In this document: positions 26,300 to 36,851 of the stretch, piece after piece
Layout of the letters: each line of letters starts with the position of its first letter
Numbering within the stretch: the stretch's first letter is position 1
Assembly (NCBI RefSeq): GCF_000003815.2
Contig: NC_049994.1
Coordinates: 17,357,502-17,400,001 of the forward strand
Length of the DNA stretch: 42,500 nucleotides
Direction of reading: 5' to 3'
Source of the DNA: Branchiostoma floridae
Taxonomy: Eukaryota; Chordata; Leptocardii; Amphioxiformes; Branchiostomatidae
The notes under the pieces: model-generated
Databases searched by the model: none
What the model saw: the letters and a program-made list of their open reading frames with translations, nothing else
What the model was told of the DNA's origin: nothing
Made by a program: the position numbers and the translations under genes

Positions 26300-26430
26300 G
26301 TTGGTATGCGTGGTTAGCGTTGCGTGCGGCGATTGAGAAGTCAGGAATCATTCGTCTTCTGGATCAGAAGGTTGCGGGTTCGAATCCAGATCTAGTCCAT
26401 TGTGATATGAATCACGATATTGCACTAGTA
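26300..26430 (+). mobile_element. tRNA-derived SINE head
   Basis: GGGTTCGAATCC at 26376-26387 is a B-box. The preceding GGTTAGCGTTGCGTGCGG could be a worn A-box. The flanking arms do not fold into a cloverleaf. A tail motif ATTGCACTAGTACT at about 26420 recurs at 26734. Confidence 0.45.
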
Positions 26431-26745
26431 CTAGTTCATTGTATTCTCATATCTTAGACCATGAATATCCTAAATATATTTTTTATATATTTCACGTTTT
26501 CACGACAATAGTAGCATTTAGTCTGCAGTTTTCTGCACTTCTTGCGAATGTTGTTTAAACCTTTGAAGTTTTAGCTCATTGCATTTTATATTTCTAGACC
26601 AAAAATATCCAAAATATCTGCATCTTATTAACGTTTTCCCGCCAACGGCAGTGGCTTTGTCTTAGAAACAATTCATTGCAGTGCTACAATAGTTGGATTT
26701 GGTAATCCGTGATACCCAAAATGAATCACGACATTGCACTAGTAC
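26430..26745. repeat. Dispersed repeat, copy 2
   Basis: Matches 23640-23965: TTAGCTCATTGCATTTTATA, CCAAAAATATCCAAAATAT, TTATTAACGTTTTCCCGCCA, GTGCTACAATAGTTGGAT and AATCCGTGATACCC. It follows directly after the SINE head, so the two may be one composite unit. Confidence 0.75.
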
Positions 26746-26939
26746 TCCTACTGGAAGGGGTTCTAGTCCTTTGACGCAGTAATATACCAAAATGAAATTA
26801 TTAACAGTAAATGAACATACAATAAAAACTCTGACAGCTATTTTCTATGGTGTCAGTGGCCAAAGTGTGTACTTGGTAAGATAAGGACAAGGAAATACAT
26901 GTTGGTGAGCTGTAGTCTTTGTTCCCATAGTTAAAGCTG

Positions 26940-27320
26940 GTATAACCGTTCTTAGGAGTAACACATGTACATCAGATTTTGCAGGTGTATAACCGATATA
27001 GCTGTCTGTCAGCGTAACACACTAGCTTCTGTACCTGTACATTACCTGCATAGCCGGTACGCGGTATAACCACCCTTCGACGCGATGGAACACATCAGCT
27101 TCTGTATCTGTATAGCCGGTAGAATAAACCTTAAGCGTAACACACCAGCTTCTGTTTCTGTATCTGAATAGTCGACATAACCACCCTTCAGCGTAACGCA
27201 CCAGCTTCTGTTTCTGTATTTGTCTGTCTAGTATAACCGCTCTTTGGCCCAACATACCAGCTGCTGTATCTTTATCTATTTTTGTAACGTCCGTCGGCGT
27301 AACACACCAGCATCGCAGTT
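26940..27320 (-). repeat. Minisatellite derived from CR1-like 3' UTR
   Basis: About five units of 50-75 bp containing GTAACACACCAGCTTCTG, TATCTGTATAGCCGGTATAA and CCACCCTTC. The same unit occurs once just after the stop codon of the retrotransposon at 27921-28529, so the array arose from a retrotransposon tail. Confidence 0.75.
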
Positions 27321-27920
27321 TCAAACAAGTGATAAGGTTTGGTACAGGTTTGAAGCTGAGCCATTTATAACATTTCAAACAGTTAATAAACGCCAACAAT
27401 TTATACGTACCGTTATGTGTCTTGTCGAAAGCGGTCGAAGGGGGGCGCTTTTGTACCGCTCTCCTTGTTTGCAGCGCCTCTAGCGAGTCTGATCAGTGTT
27501 ACATGTTGGTAAACTCAGTCCCATAAGCTGCTCAAATTGATAATTTCGATGGTATTGCTTAAGATATAGATTTTGCTGCTTGATACATAATGTAGGTATA
27601 AAAACAATTCCCGATTTCATCGGGAGATACTGCCGGCCGCGGATTGATACAAATTGTGTCCTTCATTGAGCAAACCGCCTGATTTCTGGTAAGAAACGCG
27701 TGATCTCGTGAAAAATCTTTTTGTCTGTAAAAATATCCTCCCAACATTCTTAGTTTTTCATTTTTTTATCTATCCTTGTATGCATTTTCCCTTTGTTGAG
27801 TACACGATTCTGTCAAACACCGCCGTCGTTCGGTAACGCCTCCTAGGGACCACGAATGGCGCTGCATCTCATACCACCACAGTACCGCATTGAAAATTAT
27901 ACTTCAAGATTCTGCTATTG
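27321..27920. other. No gene seen
   Basis: Short frames only (for example 27559-27747 minus). AT-rich with no repeat identified. Confidence 0.4.
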
Positions 27921-28529
27921 AATCAATCTGTATCTGTATCTATATAGCCGGTATAACCGCCATTCGGCGTAACACACCAGCTTCGCAGGCACGCGGCGCG
28001 GCAGCAGCTGGTTATATTACACTGAACGATCCGTCACACCTAACTTTTGCACATCTAACTGCAAGCGTTCTTTAAAACTATTCAGAGAAGATGCCCCTAC
28101 TGTACTTGGTGATAACAAATTCCAATTTACGATAGTTCTGGGAAAATACGAATTTTTGAACACATCAATCCTAGCTTGGAAACTCTGGTACTTGAAGTCA
28201 TGGCTGTTTCTTGTTCTTTTTTGAGCTGGTATTAGATACTTATCAGTCGGTACGTCCACCAGCTTATTGGTCATTTTGTACATCATGCAAAGTCTGGACA
28301 TTTTCCTTCTGTCTTCAAGTGATGTCCACTGTAGATCTGTTTTCATTTTGGTAACACTAGCATCCCTGTTGTAGTTGTTTGTACAGAATCGGGCAGCTTG
28401 GTTCTGTACCCTTTCAAGTTTATCTTTGTCTTTCTTTGTATACGGATCCCATACTGTTGCAGCATATTCAAGGTTAGGTCTTACCAGTGACGTGTATGCA
28501 AGTGATTTTACGCTGGCTGGGCATGCCAA
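27921..28529 (-). mobile_element. 5'-truncated CR1/jockey-like retrotransposon, RT C-terminus
   Basis: The minus frame 28017-28529 (170 aa) contains SLAYTSLVRPNLEYAATVWD, PYTKKDKDKLERVQNQAARF and LEDRRKMSRLCMMYKM. This is the conserved segment downstream of the reverse-transcriptase domain in CR1/L2/jockey-type non-LTR elements. A stop precedes the first Met in frame. After the TAA at 28017 comes a 3' UTR with one minisatellite unit and a (GATACA)n tail at about 27925. The RT catalytic core is absent, so the copy is dead. Confidence 0.85.
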
Positions 28530-28759
28530 TCAATGTTTTAGTATGTCGCTTACAAACTCTCACGAGTATGTATTTTGTGCCATGTATGTAAAATTGTGTT
28601 ATAGACTTATAAGACTTCTTAAGACTTGTGATGTAAACTAACTACTTTGTCTAACCCTTTCCCTCTTCCCTCATGACCTCAATGAAAAGCGGCCTACAGG
28701 CCAATCTGAGCTTTCATGAGTAAACAAATGCTCAAACAAACAAACAAACAAAAACAAAC
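28530..28759 (+). mobile_element. 3' end of another non-LTR element with (AAAC)n tail
   Basis: GAAAAGCGGCCTACAGGCCA, ATCTGAGCTTTCATGAG and then (AAAC)n at 28733-28759. A compact hairpin (GGCCTACAGGCC) before a short tandem tail is typical of CR1/L2 3' ends. It lies on the opposite strand and directly abuts the truncated element. Confidence 0.5.
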
Positions 28760-29590
28760 GAGTGCAATGTGAGAGAATAACTCTCTTGCCTACTCCCTGT
28801 TAACGTAAACAGTCCACTAGTCTCACAATCCATCCTTACTATTGACTTTCAGGAGGTGTGTAAATCTTGTTGTTTTAAATAAACCAATCTACTACTCAAA
28901 GACTGACTAAAATCACGCTCCTACCGGCCGGCCCTAAAGTTGCCGCCCTAGTGGGTCATTAAGCCCAGTCAGCGAGAGATTGTGTAAATTCAGACTCTTT
29001 GCACTTAAATGGGGAAGGGAATTTCCCGAGCAGTCTTCGTAACCCCTGATTCGCCTAGTGAGTCAGTTAGCCGAATTTGCTGAATATCGATGTTTCTGAC
29101 TTAGGGAGAAGAGATGCTGCCTCAGTGAGCGTAGTTCGGTGCCCAGAAGTGGTGTATGTGACCTTGCACTGAGAAAACTCGTTAAAAGAAACAGTAAAAC
29201 TTCATCTTGATCGTGTCAGGTACGGATACGAGCCAGATCTTAGCACTTAAAAGGTGCGAATGTCCGGCTATGTAGGAGCTCCACTCACGCCTAAGCCCTA
29301 GAAGTGGCGTGTAAGGGCGCCGTAACGCTCCTTTCATCCTTTTACGCGGGAAGTGTGACGTCATGAATCCCCTGATGACCTCCACCAGGCGGCGGTAGAA
29401 CCGCTTGACTCTTTCGGCCGCAGGAGCCGGTGTCAAGTCACATGTTTGCAACTGCCAAATATTTGCTCCAAGACTGTATGGGGTTTCCTAGCGCACCTGA
29501 GGGAATAGAAATGTGTCTCCCTCGCAAAGGGGGTGTTGTTCATGCAGAAGCCAGAGCGGATATTGAAAGGAAGGGTCGAGATGTAGAGAG
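28760..29590. other. No gene recognised
   Basis: A GC-richer patch at 29230-29440 has a minus frame containing RFYRRLVEVIRGFMTSHFPR, with no recognised domain and no splice context. Confidence 0.35.
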
Positions 29591-29593
29591 TCC

Positions 29594-29870
29594 CCCTATC
29601 CCTATCCGTATCCGTATCCCTAGCCCTAGCCCTAGCCCTAGCCCTAGCCCTAGCCCTAGCCCTAGCCCTAGCCCTAGCCCTAGCCCTAGCCCTATCCCTA
29701 TCCCTAGCCCTAGCCCTAGCCCTAGCCCTAGCCCTAGCCCTAGCCCTAGCCCTAGCCCTAGCCCTAGCCCTAGCCCTAGCCCTAGCCCTAGCCCTAGCCC
29801 TAGCCCTAGCCCTAGCCCTAACACAACCCTAACCACAACCCAACCCTAACCAAACTCTTTCATCTAACTC
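29594..29870. repeat. (CCCTAG)n telomere-variant array
   Basis: About 33 copies of CCCTAG from 29618 to 29820, with CCCTAT and CCGTAT variants at the left edge and degenerate CCCTAA-containing sequence to about 29870. Both strands give open but meaningless Ser-Pro or Gly-Leu frames. Confidence 0.97.
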
Positions 29871-30153
29871 TAAACCCTAGCCCAAACCTAAACTCTAACC
29901 CCACCACAATCCAAACAATAGCAAAAACCGAGCTTAGTAAAAATTTGGCGTGACACCCGCCACAGGTCGCACCATGCCCGACTAAGTGGCGCTCCAAGCG
30001 GCCAGCCCGACTGACTGACCCCCTGGGGAGTACACCCCAATCAGCGTGAGATCCTTTAACGTAGGCTACAGGCCGCGCCATGCCGTGACAGAAGATCGCC
30101 CATAGAAAGGTGTCCACGACCCGGAGGTCTCGTGAGAGGCTAGCGCTGGAAGA
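29871..30153. other. No feature recognised
   Basis: Moderately GC-rich unique-looking sequence between the telomere-variant array and the 0.5-kb tandem unit. Confidence 0.35.
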
Positions 30154-32530
30154 TTAAAGGGGTTTAAGTGTTAGGTAGTCTCCAGTGTACGCGGCAATGA
30201 CGTGGTGTTCTGACGAGTGCAACTCTAAGTGAATACGTTCAATGTAAGATCTCACAGTTACTTAGATGAGAGTTCTTTCCCATGGTCACTGTGATGTCGA
30301 AGGTTTTGCATTCCTTTTAGTAAATCTACTGGACTTTGCGTTTTGAAGTGACTATGGATATGAGGGAGAAAAGAGACGAATATGTATTTTCATCCACACT
30401 GTAGAGAGGAAAGAGACATTTTCACGAAGTAGTTCCCATGTTATTGAACCAAAATAAAAAGAATTTTTGCTCCAAGATCTGTCGTGGGCCCTTTTAATTT
30501 TTTCATTAACGCACGCATGAAGAATTCTGTCTATTGTGACCACCTGTCCAAAGCGACCATGTTCTTCAGTGGCCGCTATAGGCAAATGTTTTTGCATGTG
30601 TAGCTCCAAGCCTTGTCTCATGAGGGGCTCTAGCTGGGTAGATTAACCCTCAAACCACCGTATGGGGTCAAAACTGACCCCAGGCGTATATCAATGTGTG
30701 CCATTATGTCATTTCTGGTCGAATTTCCTTCCAGGAGTTTGTTTGTATATATGTCCTATAACTTCTTATACGTTTTTACCGAGATTGACTCATTGTTGAT
30801 TAAGTTATCCTAGAAAGTTTATGCATGGTCCAGTGGGGTCAAAAGTGACCCCAGCATTTTTTTAAACAAACTTTTGCGACCCACACCTAAACTACTTATT
30901 GTAGGATCACGAACTTTTCAGAGAATGATTTACATGTAAGCCAAATTATTGTAGCAACTTTTGTGCCATTATCATGTCATATGACAAAATTATGACGTCA
31001 TCTAGGTAATACCGGCCGCCATCTTGGATTTTGACTGATGACGTAATCAAATTAGCATAAATTACGAATATTGAGTCCTGAAATTTATGTTGAATTTCAT
31101 CAGATGTGATAAACAATTGTTATTTGCCAAGAAAACCTTAAAACTTAAATGTTTAATACAAAATTAGAAAATTTTGTAATAAATATGTCTGTCAGAATTC
31201 CGTTGCCATGGCAACATAAAAAATGATGAACATACTTTGTTCACTGAAAATGTTTGCTATCAACATTTTCTAGAAAATGACCAAATTTGGTGGCCCTAGC
31301 ATAAGCCATTCAGGCGCTATATGGCATTAAAGTTGGTACAGGCATCAAAAACCTCCTTCCCGGTCTGAATAGCGTTGGTGCAAAATGTGGTCCTCATGAT
31401 ATTTTGCATATATTATGATAATGAGCAAGAAGTATTCTCACCTAATCATGTCAGACGGTCCCATATAGATTAATGAAACTATACATATATAAAAATCAGA
31501 AAAAGATTCACACAAAAAACTGTATTTGTACAAAACGTTTTGGGGTCAGTTTTGACCCCATATGGTAATCTACGTCACAAAAAAGCTACGGTGGTTTGAG
31601 GGTTAAAGGAGCTTAAGTGTTAGATAGTCTCCATTGTACACGGCAATGACGTAGTGTTCTGATGAGTGCACCTTGAAGTGAACACGCTTAATGTAAGATC
31701 CCACACTTACTTAGATGAGAGTTCTTTCGTGTGGTCACTGTGATATCGAAAGTAACTGTGCATTCCTTTTGGTAGATCTATACTGGACTTTGCATTTTGA
31801 AGTGACTATGAATATGAAAGAGAACAGATACTCAAGAGACGAATATGTATTTTGAGTTCATCCACACTGTAGGAAAGAAAGGCGGATTTTCACGAAATAG
31901 TTCCTACGTTATTGAAGCAAAATAAAACGTTTTTTGCATCATGATCTGTGGTGGCCCTTTTAATTTTCTTCATCGACACAAGCATGAAGAATACTGTCTA
32001 TAGTGACCACCTGTCCAAAGCGACCATGTTCTTCAGTGGCCGCTACAGGCAAATGTTTTTGCATGTGTAGCTCCAAGCCTTGTCTCATGAGGGGCTCTAG
32101 CTGGGTAGATTAAAGGGATTTAAGTGTTAGATAGTCTCCAGTGTACACCGCAATGACGTGGTGTTCTGATGAGTGAACCTTGAAGTGAACACGCTTAATG
32201 TAAGATCCCACACTTACTTAGATGAAAGTTCTTTCGTGTAGTCACTACATGATGCCAAAGGTTATGCATTACTTTTGGTAAATCTTCTGGACTATGTGAT
32301 TTGAAGTGACTATGAATATGAAAGAGAACAGATACTCAAGAGGCGTTCTGACCAGTGCAACTTCAAGTGAAGACGCTTAATGTAAGATCCCACACTTACT
32401 TAGATGAGAGTTCTTTCGCGTGGTCACTGTAATGTCGAGAGTAATGCATTTCCTTTCTTAATTCTGGTAGCGTTCGCGTTTTGAAGTGAAATGAAATGAA
32501 AGAGAACAGTTACTCAAGAGACTGATATAT
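30154..32530. repeat. Tandem array of about 0.5-kb units, split by a transposon
   Basis: Each unit begins TTAAAGGxxxTTAAGTGTTA and contains GTGTTCTGAYGAGTGCA, TTACTTAGATGAGAGTTCTT and ATAGTGACCACCTGTCCAAA-like sequence, ending GGGTAGATTAA. Unit 1 is 30154-30642, unit 2 is 31603-32109, and partial units are 32110-32337 and 32343-32530. A piggyBac-like insertion separates units 1 and 2. Confidence 0.88.
30643..31606. mobile_element. piggyBac-like non-autonomous element (956 bp)
   Basis: Element 30647-31602 has ends CCCTCAAACCACCGTA and TACGGTGGTTTGAGGG flanked by TTAA on both sides. Subterminal GGGGTCAAAACTGACCCC at 30664 and GGGGTCAGTTTTGACCCC at 31542, plus GGGGTCAAAAGTGACCCC at 30836, are palindromic candidate transposase sites. 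piggyBac elements target TTAA and often start with CCC. No transposase frame is present. Confidence 0.85.
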
Positions 32531-33300
32531 ATTTTCACCACGCCATGTGGATAAGAAACGAACATGACATAAAGGTGAACTAGCGTTATATTTGCAAACC
32601 TGGTGGGTGACTTTGAAGACATTTATACGTGCTAATCTGTCTGGATTAACATACAGATGGAGATTAGTCTAAATGTAAAACAAGGGCGTGTAGAATAATC
32701 CGGAGAAGCGATTATCCCACCTTTATCGCAGTCATTATCTACCATTACAGCAGATGAGGTCAGAAGGTTAGATGCACCCAGTAAGCTCTGGGACGATGCT
32801 TCCATCTAGTTTCCTACGTTAGTGCTCGGACGACACCTTTCGTGAGATCTAAATGTACAAATGGGATCTTGACCTTGAAGAGTGGTGATTTTGCTTCACC
32901 GCTGTCCCTGCATGTTTGTAGTAGGTAGCAGTTTTGGATTCTAGTAAAACGCACGCAGTTTGAATAATTAGCCTTAGCAATTCTCTGATCATGAATGATG
33001 TACTATCATTAGTACTTCATTTTTGTTCAACTTCACGCCACACGTTCGTTTTAAACAGCAATACCTTACCAGTTCTAACGCATGGCTTGGTACAGTGGTA
33101 TTGGACAGCAGACCGAGTGGTCCCAATCCTCCGGACTAATCTTAACGCCATCACAGCTCCATCGATGTGCTATTGAGAGCATACCCACTATTTATGTAGT
33201 CGGGCCTAATCACCTTTGTGTCGAGTGGACACAGCATGGGTTGGTGAAGACGTGTTAACTATTCAACATGGACGCCATGTGTACAGCATTCCAACGTTGG
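32531..33300. other. No gene; possible regulatory cluster at 32633-32715
   Basis: Unique-looking sequence. Five TAATC/GATTA cores occur within about 82 bp (32633, 32644, 32662, 32696, 32710). No exon or repeat is recognised elsewhere. Confidence 0.3.
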
Positions 33301-33430
33301 TCTTCTCTCTCTCTCTCTCTCTCTCTCAGTTTGTCTCTGTGTCTCTGTCTGTCTCTCTCTCTGTCCCCCACTCTCTGTCTGTCTCTCTCTCACTCTGTCT
33401 CTCTGTCTCTGTTCTCTCTATATATACATA

Positions 33431-33475
<45 letters not shown>

Positions 33476-33500
33476 ACACACACACACACATACATACACA
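33301..33500. repeat. (CT)n/(CTGT)n followed by (CA)n microsatellite
   Basis: Direct reading: pyrimidine repeats to about 33420, then CA/CATA repeats to 33500. Open frames through it are artefacts. Confidence 0.97.
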
Positions 33501-34525
33501 AAATATCGAAGCAAAATTATGGATAGAAGAAGATTATGATGTCAATAGACTTTTTTAAAAGTCACCTTTATTCATTCTAGCAAAGATTGTCCCAAGAATT
33601 GTGCTGATATGATAAAGAGGTTTCATTTATCTGACAAAAGTGGTAGTTTTTTTTCTTACACAAGATGGACAAAGTTTACGTGCCGCGTAAAAGGGACAAT
33701 CACGATTTTTCACATCACCCTATCTACTGCTGACTCTTTTGTTTGCTTCCTTGTAAAGCCCCTTTATCATCCACATTCAGTACAGGGTTGTGTCGGTTAT
33801 ACAGGTGATAGATTATTATCATATAAAACAAAACCCATGTGCCGCATTTTTTTGATTTATCATCATCTCAAGAAGCAGTTATTTCCGAAAACAACAGGAG
33901 AATGGATTAAGCTTAAGTACCATGATACTTGTTTACAACATCATTTTTCAAAGAACCTGTACTAGTGTTTGCTTGCTTATTAAGTTCTATCCATCATTCG
34001 CGCCCACATAAAGTGTTTCTTTGTGTATCTGGAAAGCAATTAAGTCTCATCATGACAATAAAGCAAAATCTGCACATTGTGCTGGTGTATCAATTGTGAT
34101 TCACAAGCGTCGTGATAATTTCTAAAACAGATCGGCGAAGCTTATTAGGTTTAAATTATAATATTCTCGCTTATTTGTTTGGCTGACGTCACAAAGTACT
34201 AGCCCAATGACAATAAAAATGGAGTATATACCTTTATATATATACTAAAATGATAAATACTTTACTCCCACCTCTTGTGAGTTTCATAGTAAAGTTTTGT
34301 TATCATCCACACTCAATCATGGGGCGCGTCTTTTAACCGGAAACGAAGTAGAATTTATCATCTCCTAAACAAAGGCCATCTGTCTTGTGTTGGTTTGATG
34401 GATCGTGATGTATACATCGCCGGATTGCTGGCAAGTTTTCATTGCTTGCGTGGAGCTTTCAGGAACACGATATATCACCGCTTATCTCCCGGTACACGTG
34501 TTACAACCTGCTGTATATCTTCTCT
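33501..34525. other. No gene recognised
   Basis: A 118-codon plus frame (33609-33965) has no domain, and its codon use looks random. AT-rich otherwise. Confidence 0.4.
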
Positions 34526-35683
34526 CTGACGCGGGTTTATGGCATGTTGTAGGTAACGTATGGTGCTTGTTGGGAAAGTCGTTTTCGTGCTGATTTGTGT
34601 TCCTAAGATAACACTTCGCACCGTAAATAAAATTAACGAGAGATATCGATCATTGACCTACGTGATTGTATTGAATCGTGACTGGTTGAAAATAAAATGT
34701 TGTTCTTATAAACAATTACAATAGTTAAGGTCAATGCTAAAATGTATTGACTCCTGACACGAGTTTACGGCATGTTGTAGGTAACGTATGGTGCTGGTTT
34801 AGAAAGCCACTTTCATACTGATTTGTGGTGCTAAGATAAGACTCTGCATCGTAAACAAAACTAACGAGAGATATCGATCATTGACCTACGTGATTGTATT
34901 GAATCGCGACTAATCAAAAAGAATGTTGTTCTTATAAACAATTACAATAGTTAAGGTCAATGTTAAAATATATTGATTCCTAACACGAGTTTACGGCATG
35001 TTGTAGGTAACATATGGTGCTTGTTGGGAAGTTTTTGTACTGATTTGTGGTGCTAAGATAAGACTTCGCACCGTAAATAAAACTAACGAGAGATATCGAT
35101 CATTGACCTACGTGATTGTATTGAATACCGACTGATTGAAAAACAATGTTGTTCTTATTAGGATAAACAATTATAATGGTTAAGGTCAATGATAAAATGT
35201 ATTGATTCCTGACACGGGTTTATGGCATGTTGTAAGTAACATGTGGTGCTGGTTTAGAAAGCCACTTTCATACCGATTTGTGTTGCTAAGATAAGAATTT
35301 GCATAGTAAAAAAAAACTAACGAGAGATATCGATCATTGAACTACGTGATTGTACTGAATCGCGACTAATTAGAAAAAATGTTGTTCTTATTGGCCAAGG
35401 ATAAACAATTATAATGGTTAAGGTCAATGCTAAAACATATTGCTTCCTGACACGATTTTATGGCGTGTTGTAAGTAACATATGGTGCTGGTTTAGAAAGC
35501 CACTTTCATACCGATTTGTGTTGTAAGATAAGAATTTGCATAGTAAAAAAAAACTAACGAGAGATATCGATCATTGACCTTCGTGATTTTATTGAATACC
35601 GACTGATCGAAAATAAAATTTTGATCTCATTGGGATAAACAATAACGGTTATGGTTAGTGTCAATGTTAAAACACACAGATTC
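34526..35683. repeat. Satellite, five units of about 226-238 bp
   Basis: Unit starts near 34526, 34754, 34980, 35209 and 35447. Each carries TTTAYGGCATGTTGTAGGTA, TAACGAGAGATATCGATCAT and AATGTTGTTCTTAT followed by AAGGTCAATG. Later units differ by small indels. Non-coding. Confidence 0.92.
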
Positions 35684-35719
35684 ACACAGAATAGAGATAG
35701 AACTTATTTGCATGCCTGG

Positions 35720-35837
35720 CCATCTTGCTAGCCTGATTAAATGTCGCTTATAGCAGCCCGCCAAACATCCGCCAGCCCCCTAGGGCCAGTTACAGCCCTG
35801 GACAGCGGAGTTTGTGTTACACAGACTAGCCATCTTG
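35720..35837. mobile_element. 102-bp hAT-like element with 8-bp duplication
   Basis: Element 35728-35829 starts CTAGCCTG and ends CAGACTAG. CCATCTTG flanks it exactly at 35720-35727 and 35830-35837. Very small, no coding capacity. Confidence 0.75.
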
Positions 35838-35859
35838 CCACTACACTGTATTAGTGTAT

Positions 35860-36220
35860 ATCATACCTGTAGGAGATAGCGAACACAATAAAGATTTAAA
35901 TAGGCACGCGAACACCATAAAGATTCTACTAGGCACGCCGTTGGACAATTCTCCAACCTAAGAGCTACCTCATAACTTAGCAACGCGTTTATGAGCGAAG
36001 CTAAAAGCCAAGGTCGACTTAAATCGAAAGCAGCAGCACTTAGTGTGTAAGACTTTGGAAGAGGTTGTGTAAGAGCATGGCGGTTGAACACACGCCACTA
36101 CCGCACTCCTGTTGTAGTGATTGTACAAATGTATGGCCTAACGGCTATAGAAATGGAGATGGGCGCCACCCCGTGCATCTGACGTGCATCTGACGTGCAA
36201 GGGGACTTGAACTTGAACTT
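35860..36220 (+). mobile_element. Probable non-LTR 3' end with (ACTTGA)n tail
   Basis: GTATGGCCTAACGGCTATAG, ATGGAGATGGGCGCCACC, a doubled GCATCTGACGT and then GACTTGAACTTGAACTTG. This 3' UTR plus short tandem tail layout fits a CR1-like element. No RT motif survives. Confidence 0.4.
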
Positions 36221-36373
36221 GTTTCTAATAACCCTGTAACAAGCTTAGGATTGGGCCAGAAACTAAATCAGAAACTTGATTTTTGAGACATGCCCGACTC
36301 ATTCGAGGCTTAAATGACCCAGTGGGGTATGCTGTAGACACCGGATTATGTTCTGGTCTGTAGCTGGTCCGCC

Positions 36374-36851
36374 TTAAAACCCCCTTCACACGAGAGCACG
36401 AATGAGCCGGAATGCCGTCCGAATGAATTTTTTTTTCTATTCGTGGCAATTCCTCGCAATTCGTACTGTATTCTAAACATTCTTACTGCATTCGAGATAT
36501 TCGTCCCCGTTCTTTTGGCTGGCGCCGGCTCGAAAGTTTTTGACATGTTAAAAACTGTCGAGGTGCATTCGAATTGGAGAAATATCGAAAGGCATTCGTA
36601 GTGGATTCTTAACTATTCTGACTGCAGTCTGACCGCATTCTACGGCATTCTAACATTATTCGAAACATTCTTATCTCATTCGATGGAGAACCGAAACGGC
36701 AAGCCACCTCGAATCCTGCCAGAATGTGGCCGAGAGAATATTTCGAATGCCGTAAGAATGTCTAGAATGCACTACGAATTCACAGGAATAGACAAGAATT
36801 TTCATTCTGACGGCATTCCGGCTCATTCCTTCTCGTGTGAAGGGGATTTAA
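36374..36851. mobile_element. TTAA-target inverted-repeat element with phased ATTC/GAAT motifs
   Basis: Element 36378-36847, TTAA on both sides. Ends AACCCCCTTCACACGAG and CTCGTGTGAAGGGGAT pair, and so do GAATGAGCCGGAATGCCGTC and GACGGCATTCCGGCTCATTC. Inside, ATTC recurs every 9-11 bp in the left half (36439-36678) and GAAT every 9-14 bp in the right half (36711-36796). No frame of note. Confidence 0.8.

Noticed and set aside
26325-26400. tRNA gene
   Set aside because: Only the B-box is convincing; no cloverleaf can be drawn.
28375-28641. 88-codon plus frame
   Set aside because: Mostly the antisense of the retrotransposon reverse-transcriptase fragment.
29430-29849. 139-codon plus frame and 98-codon minus frame rich in Ser-Pro or Gly-Leu
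   Set aside because: Both are produced by the (CCCTAG)n array; a 6-bp repeat keeps several frames open.
33216-33558. Ser-Leu and Thr-His rich frames
   Set aside because: Produced by (CT)n and (CA)n microsatellites.
33609-33965. 118-codon plus frame
   Set aside because: No domain, no splice context, AT-rich composition; chance frame.
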